Below the pieces are notes generated by a model that was not told the origin of the DNA, made no database searches, and saw only the letters and a list, made by a program, of their open reading frames with translations. A stretch of DNA of 64,000 bases from Actinocatenispora comari. GTDB taxonomy: Bacteria; Actinomycetota; Actinomycetes; Mycobacteriales; Micromonosporaceae. Every line of letters begins with the position of its first letter. Within the stretch, counting starts at the first letter, position 1. Below are positions 1 to 9,445 of this stretch, one piece after another. The position numbers were made by a program, and so were the translations under genes. Location: assembly GCF_017312725.1 (NCBI RefSeq), contig NZ_BOPO01000055.1, positions 186,001-250,000 on the forward strand, given 5' to 3'.

Positions 1-114
1 ACCCCGCCAGCTCCGCCGCTGCGACATCGGAGGACGTGGCGTGGGTTCGTCGAGGGCTCGTCGCGGACCGAGCCGAGATTGCTGGAGCATGCCCGTGTGG
101 GACACCGCTGAACA

Positions 115-1059
115 TCACGCGGGGAGGGTGGGGCCGTCGGGGCGCAATGGTGGCCAACTGAGGGGGTCCTCGGTCAGGGTGACGCCGTGGGCTTCCAGCG
201 CGCCCGCGCACAGTGTGCGGCGATAGGCGCCGTAGGCCAGCACGTGGGCGACCATGCCGGCATAGGTGAAGAAGTACGGCGTGCCCGACGTGGCATCCAC
301 GAAGGTGTCGCCGAGCGTGGCGCCGGCGGACGCGTCACGGACGTGCCGTATGAACAGCTCGCCGTGTTCGTCGAGCAGGTTCTCCAGTTCGGGTATCGAC
401 GCATGATCGCAGGAGTGTGGCGTGTAGGCAACGTTGGCCACCGCGGCGTTCCAGATTCCGAGCTCGTCGACGAGCCTGGCTGCGAGCAGCCGGATGGTCA
501 GGTCGTCATCGACGGTGTCGGCGTTGGTGACGGTGATCGGCTGCTCGAGGGTGGCGGCGGCAAGCCCGCGACAGGCGTGTAGCAGCTGTGCCACGACAGC
601 CACGTGCTGCTCGACCATGATGGTGACCAGATCCATCGGGATGCCTCCGTCGGATGTGGGCAGGACCAGCCCCGCCGGTGGGTGAAAGTGGACGTTGTTG
701 GCGCTGGCGATTCGCGGGTCGCCTGGCCTGCCTCGCCAGGTCGAGGGAGTGGCCGCGTAGGCGCGTTGGAAGGCGCGGGTGAACGCCTCGTGCGAGGCGT
801 AGCCGGCATCGACCGCGATGTCGAGGATCGATCGGTCCGGGCCCAAGAGGGCGTAGGCGGCTCGTTCGAGCAGGATCCGGCGCCGAAACTGTGCGGGCGG
901 CTCTCCGGCCACCGCGCCCAGCAGTCGATGCAACTGAGAGGTGGAAACGTGCAGCTGTTGGGCCAGACTCTCGGCTGTCGAGAGAGGATCGTCCAGCTGG
1001 GCCGCGACGAGCTCGACGAAACGTACGAAGAACGGATTCTGCTCAGCCACGTATCTCAT
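115..1059 (-). CDS. AraC-family regulator with C-terminal DinB-like domain
   Basis: A predicted cytoplasmic transcription factor. The first ~110 residues of the 314-aa product form the AraC DNA-binding domain. The first helix-turn-helix includes AESLAQQLHVSTSQLHRLL, and the second lies around ILDIAVDAGYASHEAFTRAF. The C-terminal ~180 residues resemble a DinB/YfiT four-helix domain, ending in a helix (HVLAYGAYRRTL) at the place where DinB proteins carry paired metal-binding histidines. Those histidines are not conserved here, so the domain more likely senses a ligand than acts as a metalloenzyme. The ATG at 1059 was chosen; a TTG at 1101 would add 14 residues but has no properly spaced ribosome site. 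It is divergent from the LAL regulator that starts at 1337. The target genes are unknown. Confidence 0.85.
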   Translation of the reverse strand: MRYVAEQNPFFVRFVELVAAQLDDPLSTAESLAQQLHVSTSQLHRLLGAVAGEPPAQFRRRILLERAAYALLGPDRSILDIAVDAGYASHEAFTRAFQRAYAATPSTWRGRPGDPRIASANNVHFHPPAGLVLPTSDGGIPMDLVTIMVEQHVAVVAQLLHACRGLAAATLEQPITVTNADTVDDDLTIRLLAARLVDELGIWNAAVANVAYTPHSCDHASIPELENLLDEHGELFIRHVRDASAGATLGDTFVDATSGTPYFFTYAGMVAHVLAYGAYRRTLCAGALEAHGVTLTEDPLSWPPLRPDGPTLPA

Positions 1060-1336
1060 TGTGGCCGTGGCCGACGCGCGCGGTTTGATCGAATCTCGCA
1101 ACCTCGTCGCCGTTCATGGCTTGTCGCCGTCGGGCTTCGCTGATCGCGGCCGCGGCGCGAGCCAGCACGCCGACCGTGCGTCGAGGTTCGATCGTCTGCT
1201 CGTGGCATCGCGCTGGGCGGAGCCGAGCGTGGCCCCAGGTCGCTGCCGCGGTGTCGATCAGCGCAGGCGGCACTTCCCAACCACGCTGATCTTGGGTAGC
1301 GTCCGGCGCTGACCGGCTGGCCGCGGGAGGTGAGCG

Positions 1337-4234
1337 ATGACGGCACGGGAACCGCGCGACGTCGGCACCGTTCTCGTCTCCCGCCCGCGCTTCGTCGGCC
1401 GGCACCGCGACCTCGCGACGGTACGCGACGCGCTGGCGCAGTCGCCCGCCGTGGTGCTGATCGAGGGTGAGGCGGGCATCGGCAAGAGCCGGCTGCTGCG
1501 CGAGGTCCTGGCCACCGCCTCCGGCCCGGTCCTGGTCGGCGGGTGCCCACCGTTTCGTGTCCCGTACACGTTGGGGCCGGTGGTCGACGCGGTGCGCCCG
1601 GCCGCCGACGATGTCGCGGCGCTGGGTCTGAGCAGCCTGGCCGGTGCGCTGCGGCAGCTGTTCCCGGAGTGGGCCGAGGCGCTGCCGCCGGCGCTGGAGC
1701 CGGCGGAGGACGCGAGCGCCGCCCGGCACCGGCTGTTTCGCGCCCTGGTGGAGCTGATGCAGGCGCTCGAGGCGAGCGTACTGGTCGTCGAGGACGTGCA
1801 CTGGGCCGACGAGGCGACGCTGGAGTTCCTGCTGTTCCTGGTGTCGCAGGCGACCGTGAGCCTGGTCGTGACGTACCGGCCGGAGGAGGTGGCGGCCGAC
1901 TCGCTGCTGCGCCGGCTGTCCTCCGGGCTACCGGTGGGTACGGCCCGGGCCAGGGTCTCGCTCACCGCGCTCGATGTGGCGCAGACCGCGGAGCTGGTGT
2001 CGTCGATGCTGTCCGACGAGCAGTTGTCGGACAGCTTCGCCGAGTTCGTGCGGGAGCGGACCGACGGTGTCCCGCTGGCGATCGAGGAGTCGGTGCGGCT
2101 GATGTCCGAGCGCGCCGACCTGCTCTACCGGGACGGCCACTGGGTCCGGCAGGATCTCGCCGACATCGCGGTACCGCCGACCGTGCGGGACGCGGTGCTG
2201 GAGCGTACCGCCCGGTTCGGCCCGGCGACGCTGACGGTGCTGCGGGCGATGGCGGTACTGGTCGATCCGGCCGACGAGGACCTGCTCGTCGGCGTGTCGG
2301 GGCTGGCGCCGGAGGTTGCGTGCACCGCGCTCGCCGAGGCACTGGATGCCGGCCTGCTGGACGAGGACGAGCGGGGGGCCGTCTCGTACCGGCACTACCT
2401 TGCCTCCCGCGCGGTCTACGAGGCGACCGCCGTCCGGGAGCGGCGCACCATGCACCTGCGTGCGGCCCGGCACCTGGAGCGGTCGACGCCGCAGCCGGTC
2501 GGGCGGTTGGCTCGGCACTTCGGCGAGGCCGGCGAGTCCGCCGAGTGGTTCCGCTACGCGGAGCGTGCCGCCGACGCCGCGCAGCTCGCGGGCGACGAGG
2601 CGACCGGCGTCGCGTTGCTCGACAGCCTGATCACCTACGCCACCACCGCCGCGCCCAACGAGGTGGGCCGGCTGACCTACAAGCTCACGTTCGCCTCGGT
2701 GACCGACGAGCAGCGCTACAACCGGCTGATCGCCGCATTACGCTCCACACTGGACAGTGATGGGCTGGCGCCGGTGCCGCGGGCCGAGGTGCGCGCCCAG
2801 CTCGGCCGCCTGCTGCTGCACCGGTCGCACTACGCCGAGGGGTACGCGCAACTGGAACGTGCCGTGCCCGACCTGCCGCGTGGATCCATCCAGCTGGCGA
2901 TGACCGTTGCCCTGCTCAGCTACCCGGGCTGGGTCGACCGCACGGCGCAGACCTGCCGGCGCTGGCTGCAGCAGGTACCGCAGCTGACGGCCGGGCTGCC
3001 GGCGACCGAGCGGCTGCGAGTCGACGTGGACCTGATGACCAGCCTGCTGGCTCTTGGTGAGCAATCCGGTTGGGAGGTGGCGGCGGAGCTGTCGACGGCG
3101 ACCGGGAGCGCTGTCGACCGGCCGCACGTCGCGCGGGTCGAGGTCAACATCGGCGACCTGGCCCTGCTGTGGGGCCGCAACGTCGAGGCCCGACAGCGGC
3201 TGGACCGGGCGCTGGAACTCACCGACGCCGGTCGGTACCAGCGGTTACGGAGCATCGCGCGCGCCAACCTGTTGCGGCTCGACTGGCGTACCGGCAACTG
3301 GGTGGGCCTGGCTGCACGCGCGGCGGCGCTGGCCGACGACCCCGAGCTGTCCCCGGGCAGCCGGCGGGAGGCGGCACTGGTCGCGGGTGCGCTCGACGCG
3401 GCGGGCGGCGATGCCGAGCGGGCCGTTCGTCGACTCGAACTGGTCGTGGACCAGACGCTGCCGCCGCGGACGGTGGGGATCGCGGTGGACCCGGTCGCCG
3501 AGCTGGCGATGCTGTGGCTCGGCCAGGGGCGGATGGCCGACGCGCTGCGCATCGGCGGCGAGGCGGTCGAGCTGATCGCGCGGAGCGGCCTGTGGATCCT
3601 GGCCACCGCGCCGGTGCCGGTGTACGTCGAGGCGCTGGTTGCGGCGGGCCGGGCGGACGAGGCCGCGGCGCTGGTCGCCGACTTCGCCGCCGGGTTGGGC
3701 GAGCGGCAGATCCCGGCCCCGCGGGCCGCGCTGCTGCTGTGCCAGGCGATGCTGGCCGAGGCGCGCGGCGCGTCGGACGAGGCCGCCGCCCGCTACGAGC
3801 AGGCCGCGCGGGCGTGGGCCGCGCAGCCGCGTCCCTACGATGCGCTGCGGGCGACCGAGCGTCGCGCCCGGGTACTGCTGGCCGCCGGTGACCAGGCCGG
3901 TGTTCGGCTGCTCGACGAGGCGCGCCGCGGGTTCGCCCGGCTGGGCGCCACGGTCGCCAAGGAGCGCGCGGCGGCAACACTGCGTGAGCACGGCGTCGCG
4001 CCGCACGGTGGTGGGCGGCCCAGCTACGGCGACGAGCTGTCGCCGCGCGAGCGGGAGGTCGTCCGGCTGGTGGCGGCCGGACGAACAAACCCGGAGATCG
4101 CCGCCGAGCTGACCCTGTCCCGGCAGACGGTGGCGAGCCACCTCCGTTCGGCCATGCGGAAAGTACGGGTCGACAGCCGCACCGCGCTGGCCGTGCGCGC
4201 GGTCGGGCTCGGTGTGCTCGACGCCGACGAGTAA
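1337..4234 (+). CDS. LuxR-family ATP-binding transcriptional regulator (LAL type)
   Basis: A 965-aa regulator of the large ATP-binding LuxR (MalT-like) family. An AAA/NTPase domain occupies roughly residues 15-330, with a Walker A GEAGIGKSRLL near residue 45 and a Walker B-like VLVVEDVHWADE near residue 155. A long alpha-helical, TPR-like middle follows. The C-terminal LuxR helix-turn-helix begins LSPREREVVRLVAAGRTNPE near residue 900 and includes RQTVASHLRSAMRKV. Such proteins usually activate nearby or pathway genes on binding ATP and an inducer. The next genes on the same strand encode secreted peptidases, so these are plausible targets, but no binding site was identified. A strong ribosome site (gggaggtgag) lies just before the ATG. 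Confidence 0.92.
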   Translation: MTAREPRDVGTVLVSRPRFVGRHRDLATVRDALAQSPAVVLIEGEAGIGKSRLLREVLATASGPVLVGGCPPFRVPYTLGPVVDAVRPAADDVAALGLSSLAGALRQLFPEWAEALPPALEPAEDASAARHRLFRALVELMQALEASVLVVEDVHWADEATLEFLLFLVSQATVSLVVTYRPEEVAADSLLRRLSSGLPVGTARARVSLTALDVAQTAELVSSMLSDEQLSDSFAEFVRERTDGVPLAIEESVRLMSERADLLYRDGHWVRQDLADIAVPPTVRDAVLERTARFGPATLTVLRAMAVLVDPADEDLLVGVSGLAPEVACTALAEALDAGLLDEDERGAVSYRHYLASRAVYEATAVRERRTMHLRAARHLERSTPQPVGRLARHFGEAGESAEWFRYAERAADAAQLAGDEATGVALLDSLITYATTAAPNEVGRLTYKLTFASVTDEQRYNRLIAALRSTLDSDGLAPVPRAEVRAQLGRLLLHRSHYAEGYAQLERAVPDLPRGSIQLAMTVALLSYPGWVDRTAQTCRRWLQQVPQLTAGLPATERLRVDVDLMTSLLALGEQSGWEVAAELSTATGSAVDRPHVARVEVNIGDLALLWGRNVEARQRLDRALELTDAGRYQRLRSIARANLLRLDWRTGNWVGLAARAAALADDPELSPGSRREAALVAGALDAAGGDAERAVRRLELVVDQTLPPRTVGIAVDPVAELAMLWLGQGRMADALRIGGEAVELIARSGLWILATAPVPVYVEALVAAGRADEAAALVADFAAGLGERQIPAPRAALLLCQAMLAEARGASDEAAARYEQAARAWAAQPRPYDALRATERRARVLLAAGDQAGVRLLDEARRGFARLGATVAKERAAATLREHGVAPHGGGRPSYGDELSPREREVVRLVAAGRTNPEIAAELTLSRQTVASHLRSAMRKVRVDSRTALAVRAVGLGVLDADE

Positions 4235-4575
4235 ACCCCGCCGGAGCGCAAAAAACCCTCATCCGATCACTCGTCGGCGGGTGTGACGAAGGCGCAGACT
4301 CCGGGTCGACCCGGCCCCGACCACGGAGTGGACGCCTCATGCCCGATGACCCGTCACGCCCACCTGCGGGGGGCGCGGACCCGACGACCGGCCGGCCTTC
4401 CCGGCCACCGGTCGGGCCCGACGACGCCCGGCCCGTACCGGGAGACGCAACGTCGCCCATCGACCCGTGCGGCGGCGCCGGCCCGGAACGTACCGATCCG
4501 ACGCCGTCGGACGACGGGTACCGGCCACTCTGATCGCCGGCCACCCGCCGGATCGGACCACACAGGGAGGACAGC
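4235..4575. other. Intergenic stretch before the secreted-protein block
   Basis: About 340 bp between the LAL regulator and the first secreted protein. It contains one possible 64-codon proline-, aspartate- and glycine-rich frame at 4339-4533 (+) that begins MPDDPSRPPAGGADP. A ggag motif sits about ten bases upstream, but no family match is recognised and it may be chance. A good ribosome site (ggagg) lies directly before 4576. No clear hairpin terminator is visible after 4234. Confidence 0.4.
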
Positions 4576-7029
4576 ATGAAGATCCCCAGCAGGGCAGTCT
4601 CGGTCGCCGCCGGGTTGGCGCTGGTCGCCGGCTCGGTTGCGGTGGCCGGGGTCGTGACCGCGGCACCCGGCGGCTCCACCAGCCCACCGGTCAGGGTGGA
4701 GCGCCATCCGGGACCGGCGACGCCGGCTCGGCCGGCCGCACAACCGAAGGCGCCGTCGAGCGCGACCGTCACGTTGGTGACCGGCGACCGGTTCCGCGTC
4801 GACACCAGCGGCGACGGTACGCAGAGCGTCTCGGCCCTCGATGCCGGGACCGCCGACGGCGCCACGTTCTCGATGTTCGGCTTCAACGGCGACAAGTACG
4901 TGATCCCGAACTCCGCCGCGCCCTACCTGTCGTCCACGATGGACCTGCGCCTGTTCGACGTCAGCTACCTGGTCCGGGCCAAGCTCGACGACGCGCACAG
5001 CAAGACCGTGCCCGTCACGGTGTCCGGGCACCGGGGTTCGGAGTTGCCGGCACTGTCCGCGGCCAGCGGGACCGGCACCGTGGCCAAGAAGAGCGCCCGG
5101 GCGTTCGGCACGATGCTGGTGAAGCAGTGGCGGGACAGCCGCAGCGGCGCGTCGGACACGCCGGTCGGCACGCTGCCCGGCGGTGGAAGGCTGACCCTCG
5201 AGCGCCCGGCCGGGGCACCCGCGCTGCCCGTTGCGCCGGCGCTGGCTCCGGCGGCGAAGCCGGGCGGTGCGGCGCCCAAGGCCGCGCCGCTCAGCGCGAA
5301 AGCCGACAGCAGCCCGGCCCTGCCATACCACACGTTGACGGTGGATCCGATCGGCCGGGACGGCAAACCCGCCACCATGGTCGGCGTCCTGCAGAACGTG
5401 GACGACTTCACCCGTGGGTGGGTGCTCGTCGGCCTGCCGGGGATCCAGGGCGCGTCGAACTTCAGCGTCCCGGAGGGGAAGTTCAACCTGGACTTCGCGG
5501 TGATGAGCGGGCCCGGCGACGACCTGAGCCTCCAGTCCAGCCTGGTCGTCAAGCCGGAGGTGTCGGTCACCAAGGACACCACCGTCACCCTCGATGCCCG
5601 CCAGGCCAAGCTGTACGAGGCGACGGTGGATCCGGCTCCCAGCGGCTACGAGCAGGTCGACTACCTGTCGATGACCCGGACGTCGGTCACCGGCGGCGCC
5701 ACGCGGGTCCAGCCGTACGGCTTCGACTCCTACTTCTACTACGTCGCGATGCGGATGCTGCGCGGGTTCGACCAGCAGAACCCCTTGTACGTGACCCCGA
5801 CCGAACCGGTACGCACCGGCTCGTTCGACTTCGGGGCGCAGACCGAGATCGTCCAGTCCACCGGAGGGCTCAACCCCGGCCCCCGGTACGCGCTGGAGTT
5901 TCCGAACCGGGGCCAGATCCCGTCGACACTGACCCATCACGTGACGAAGGCGGACCTCACGACCGTGCACAGCACGATCCACGCCGGGGCCTGCTCGACC
6001 TGCACCACGCAGCCGCAGGTGCTCGCCAACGTGTTCACGCCGTGGAGTCAGAGCAACGTCACCAACGGGTCGAAGGTGCCGGTCGGGGAGCGCACCGACT
6101 ACTGGTACACCAGCGAGCCGGACCTGACCGTCTGGCAGGCCGCGATGAACGGCAGCGACGGTACCCGCCGCTGGGACCGGCGGCGGCACATCCATCCCGG
6201 CGAGGTGATCACCGAGGACTGGGACCGCGGACCGGGCGTGCCGTCGCCGGCCATGCCGTACCAGCAGGAGCCGAAGGTCGGCATCGGCACCGGCAGCGTG
6301 GTGGTGAGCGACCCGTGGCTGGGCGTGTGCGGCGCGTGCCGGCAGGACGACAACGCGGTGCTGTTCCTCCAGCCGCTCGGTGACGCGAACCCCGCGCACT
6401 ACGCCGGCACGAACGGCATCTCGGCCGCGGCGTCGTCGCTTCGGTTCTCCCGCAACGGAACGCTGGCGCTCAGCTCGACGGCGAACTCCGACGGCGGTCT
6501 TCGCCCGTACCAGGTGCCGCTGCCGATGCTGTCGGGTGCGGCGGACTACGAGCTGGACTGGGCCTACACCCCGAACGGCAACAGCGAGCAGCAGGTCGAC
6601 ACGGACTGGACGTTCCGTTCCGCGCCCGGCGACGCGGCGGCGAAGCTGGCCGACGACGAGGACTGCCCGCCCGATCCCGCCCGCGGTTGCTCGTTCCTGC
6701 CGCTGCTGTTCGTCACCTACGACCTGCCGCTGGACAGCGGGTCGCACGCGCCGGCCGGCGACGCGTACTCGTTCGGCTTCACCGTCGCGGGCCAGCAGCA
6801 CTCGACGCAGCAGGGGTCCGCCGCGACCGTCTCGGTGTCCTACGACGACGGCAAGACCTGGAGCGAGCCGCAGGAAGCGACCGGTACCGGCGACGGCGGG
6901 TTCAGCACGACCGTGCAGCACCCGGAACTGGCCGGCACCAACGGCTACGTGTCACTGCGCATCGCCGCCCACGACGCGGACGGCAACGCGGTCACCCAGA
7001 CCATCATCCGCGCCTACGCGCTGAGCTAG
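4576..7029 (+). CDS. Secreted subtilase-like accessory protein lacking the catalytic domain
   Basis: An 817-aa exported protein. Residues 1-34 are a signal peptide (basic start, hydrophobic core, AxA-like end). Residues ~55-150 match the N-terminal domain found before the peptidase domain of large actinobacterial S8 subtilases: ATVTLVTGDRFRVD, then YVIPNS, then MDLRLFDVSYLV. The region from residue ~250 on resembles the beta-rich C-terminal part of the same proteins. The Asp/His/Ser subtilisin domain expected between them is absent. An Ala/Pro-rich linker (residues ~212-245, beginning GAPALPVAPALAPAAK) occupies that place. Later segments carry two CxxC pairs and a sialidase-like VSYDDGKTWSEP element. 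Two S53 peptidases lie just downstream, so a binding, chaperone or inhibitor role is possible. The function is not known. Confidence 0.75.
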   Translation: MKIPSRAVSVAAGLALVAGSVAVAGVVTAAPGGSTSPPVRVERHPGPATPARPAAQPKAPSSATVTLVTGDRFRVDTSGDGTQSVSALDAGTADGATFSMFGFNGDKYVIPNSAAPYLSSTMDLRLFDVSYLVRAKLDDAHSKTVPVTVSGHRGSELPALSAASGTGTVAKKSARAFGTMLVKQWRDSRSGASDTPVGTLPGGGRLTLERPAGAPALPVAPALAPAAKPGGAAPKAAPLSAKADSSPALPYHTLTVDPIGRDGKPATMVGVLQNVDDFTRGWVLVGLPGIQGASNFSVPEGKFNLDFAVMSGPGDDLSLQSSLVVKPEVSVTKDTTVTLDARQAKLYEATVDPAPSGYEQVDYLSMTRTSVTGGATRVQPYGFDSYFYYVAMRMLRGFDQQNPLYVTPTEPVRTGSFDFGAQTEIVQSTGGLNPGPRYALEFPNRGQIPSTLTHHVTKADLTTVHSTIHAGACSTCTTQPQVLANVFTPWSQSNVTNGSKVPVGERTDYWYTSEPDLTVWQAAMNGSDGTRRWDRRRHIHPGEVITEDWDRGPGVPSPAMPYQQEPKVGIGTGSVVVSDPWLGVCGACRQDDNAVLFLQPLGDANPAHYAGTNGISAAASSLRFSRNGTLALSSTANSDGGLRPYQVPLPMLSGAADYELDWAYTPNGNSEQQVDTDWTFRSAPGDAAAKLADDEDCPPDPARGCSFLPLLFVTYDLPLDSGSHAPAGDAYSFGFTVAGQQHSTQQGSAATVSVSYDDGKTWSEPQEATGTGDGGFSTTVQHPELAGTNGYVSLRIAAHDADGNAVTQTIIRAYALS

Positions 7030-7041
7030 GGAGAGTTCCCC

Positions 7042-8238
7042 ATGCCTCACACACGATTTCGGCGCCGGATCGGAACCGTCGCCGTCGCCGCCGGGCTGCT
7101 CGCGGCGGCGATGGCCGGAGCCACCGCCAGCGCCGCGCCAGCAACCCAGGTCACCGTCCAGCGGGCCTGCTCCGCACCCGCCGCGGGGTACGCTGCCTGC
7201 TTCGCGATGCTCGACAGCGATGCGAAGGGCCGGCCGCTGAGTCGCTCGGCTGCCGCGGCCGCCGACCTGCACCCGTTCCTGGCCGCCGATCTGCAGGACG
7301 CCTACGACCTGCCGTCCGACCTGCTGGGCGCGCGGCAGACGATCGCGATCGTGGACGCCTTCGACGACCCCAACGCCGAGTCCGATCTCGCCGTGTACCG
7401 CAAGGCCAACGGGCTGCCCGCCTGCGACGCCGACTTCCCGTGCTTCAAGAAGGTCAACCAGCGGGGTGGCACCACGCCGCCGCCGGCCGACGCCGGCTGG
7501 GCGGCGGAGATCTCGCTGGATCTCGACATGGCCTCCGCCGTCTGCCCGAACTGCCAGCTGCTGCTGGTCGAGGCGGACGACAACAGCATCGAGAATCTGG
7601 GCATCGCGGTCGACACGGCGGTGGAGCTCGGCGCGGACGTCGTCTCCAACTCCTACGGCGCCCTCGAGTGGAACACCGAGCTCGCCGACCTCGCCGGCCA
7701 CTACGACCACCCGGGTGTCACGATCGTCGCGTCCTCCGGAGACAGCGGCTTCGGCGCCCAGATGCCCGCCGGTCTGCCCACCGTGGTCAGTGTCGGCGGT
7801 ACCTCGCTCTACCAGGACGACTCGGCCCGCGGCTGGGGCGAGCGGTCGTGGCGGCTCGCCGGCTCCGGCTGCTCGGCGTACGTGCCGAAACCGGCCTGGC
7901 AGAAGGACAAGCTGTGTAGCAAGCGCACCATCGCGGACGTCTCGGCGGTCGCCGACCCGAGCACGCCAGTCGCCGTGTACGACACGTACGGCTCCGCAGG
8001 CGGTTGGTTGGCACTGGGCGGCACCAGCGCGGCGGCACCGCTGATCGCCGGCGTCTACGCGCTCGCCGGCAACGCGACCACGGTGCCGGTCCAGTACCCG
8101 TACTCGCACGCCAAGGCGCTCAACGACGTGACCAGTGGCCCCGCCGGCAGCTGCGGCGGTGGCTACCTGTGCAACGCGGCCCCGGGATACGACGGGCCGA
8201 CCGGACTCGGCACCCCGCACGGCATCGGCGCCTTCTAG
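7042..8238 (+). CDS. Secreted S53-family (sedolisin-like) serine peptidase
   Basis: A 398-aa exported acid-type serine peptidase. The signal peptide covers residues 1-31. The S53 catalytic set is visible: Glu156 and Asp160 in WAAEISLDLD, the oxyanion Asp in ASSGDSGFG, and the nucleophile Ser329 in GGTSAAAP. The C-terminal NDVTSG and GYDGPTGLGTP segments match the calcium-site region of the family. The N-terminal propeptide is short, since the catalytic domain begins near residue 85 (DLQDAYDLP); classical sedolisins have about 200 prodomain residues. Several cysteine pairs probably form disulfides. It starts 12 bp after the preceding gene behind gggagag and is probably cotranscribed. It is a clear paralogue of the gene at 9446. 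Confidence 0.92.
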   Translation: MPHTRFRRRIGTVAVAAGLLAAAMAGATASAAPATQVTVQRACSAPAAGYAACFAMLDSDAKGRPLSRSAAAAADLHPFLAADLQDAYDLPSDLLGARQTIAIVDAFDDPNAESDLAVYRKANGLPACDADFPCFKKVNQRGGTTPPPADAGWAAEISLDLDMASAVCPNCQLLLVEADDNSIENLGIAVDTAVELGADVVSNSYGALEWNTELADLAGHYDHPGVTIVASSGDSGFGAQMPAGLPTVVSVGGTSLYQDDSARGWGERSWRLAGSGCSAYVPKPAWQKDKLCSKRTIADVSAVADPSTPVAVYDTYGSAGGWLALGGTSAAAPLIAGVYALAGNATTVPVQYPYSHAKALNDVTSGPAGSCGGGYLCNAAPGYDGPTGLGTPHGIGAF

Positions 8239-8247
8239 GAGATCCCC

Positions 8248-9444
8248 ATGCATATCACCAGAACCAAGGTCGCGCTGGCGGTGGGCGTACTGCTCGCCTC
8301 CGCGGCCGCGAGCACCTCCGCATCGGCCAGTCCGGCCCGACCGGACCACGGCTGCACGCCGAGCTGGCAGCTGGTCGACACCCCGACCAAACCCCAGAGC
8401 GCCACCATGTTGTCGGCCGTCGACGCCGTGTCCACCAGCGACGTCCGTATCGCTGGGTACGCGGACTCGACCGGGCAGCCATGGCTGACCCGCTTCGACG
8501 GCCGGTCGATCGCCGAGACGACCCAGCTCCCCACACTGTCGGTGCTGCCGCTGAATGCCGATGTCTCGGGGTACTCGTCGGCCAGCGAGGGCTGGATGTT
8601 CACCTCGCTGAGAGCGGCCCAGACCGTGCAACGGTGGCACGACGGGCGATGGACGATGATGCCGCTGCCGGTCGCACCGGATCCGGAGCACACGACGCTG
8701 TCGCTGGCAGGCGTCGATGCGCTGTCGGCGAACGACGCGTGGGCGGTCGGCGGCACCTACAAGGCCGGTGCCGGGATCGTGGGCAACATGAGCCCGCTCG
8801 GCGCGCTGACCGAGCACTGGGACGGCCGTTCCTGGCGGATCGTGCCGAATCCCGCCGCGGACACCCCGGACACCGTGCTGTCCGCGGTCGCGGCGCGATC
8901 CGCGACCGACATCTGGGCGGTCGGCTACCAGGCCGTCGGCTCCGGGTACGGCACGTTCACCGAGCACTACGACGGCACCTCGTGGACCGTCGTACCGAGC
9001 CCGGAGGGCACCGGACGCTCCTCGTTCCGGGACGTGAGCGTCGGCGCGGACGGGGCGGTGTACGCGGTCGGCAGCCAGCTGCTGGCCGGTAGCGCCACCG
9101 CCGCGGCGCCGCTGGCCGCGCGCTGGGACGGCCACGCCTGGCAGCTGATGGACCTCCCGGATCTCGGCAACGGCCGGATGAACGCCGTGTACGCGGCCGA
9201 CGCGAGCAGCGTCTGGGTGATCGTCGAGGTACCGGACGGTGCGCACACGTTCGCCCACTGGGACGGCTCGACCTGGGCCACGGTCGAGGTGCCGGGGCCG
9301 AAGGAGCTCGGGCTGCGCTACTACTACACCGCGATCGACGGCACTGGCCCGAACGACGTCTGGGCGGTCGGCTCGGTGTCCGACAACTCGTTCCTCGACC
9401 TCACCGACCCGCAGGTCGCTCACCTCAGCTGCGGAAGGAAGTGA
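8248..9444 (+). CDS. Secreted beta-propeller-like repeat protein
   Basis: A 398-aa exported protein with a signal peptide in residues ~1-28. The mature part is made of repeats of about 50-60 residues with the pattern DIWAVGY...HYDGTSWTVVPSP, seen for example around AWAVGGTY/HWDGRSWRIVPNP and VWAVGSV. This is the signature of galactose-oxidase- or kelch-like propeller proteins common in actinomycete secretomes. No catalytic residues are recognised, so it is probably a binding or structural protein. It lies nine bases after one S53 peptidase, with a clean aggagat ribosome site, and its stop is one base from the next S53 gene. That makes a tight secreted-protein operon. Confidence 0.8.
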   Translation: MHITRTKVALAVGVLLASAAASTSASASPARPDHGCTPSWQLVDTPTKPQSATMLSAVDAVSTSDVRIAGYADSTGQPWLTRFDGRSIAETTQLPTLSVLPLNADVSGYSSASEGWMFTSLRAAQTVQRWHDGRWTMMPLPVAPDPEHTTLSLAGVDALSANDAWAVGGTYKAGAGIVGNMSPLGALTEHWDGRSWRIVPNPAADTPDTVLSAVAARSATDIWAVGYQAVGSGYGTFTEHYDGTSWTVVPSPEGTGRSSFRDVSVGADGAVYAVGSQLLAGSATAAAPLAARWDGHAWQLMDLPDLGNGRMNAVYAADASSVWVIVEVPDGAHTFAHWDGSTWATVEVPGPKELGLRYYYTAIDGTGPNDVWAVGSVSDNSFLDLTDPQVAHLSCGRK

Positions 9445-9445
9445 C

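Noticed and set aside
4339-4533. Possible small proline-rich protein (64 aa, +)
   Set aside because: Weak ribosome site and no family. Kept only as a note in the intergenic description.
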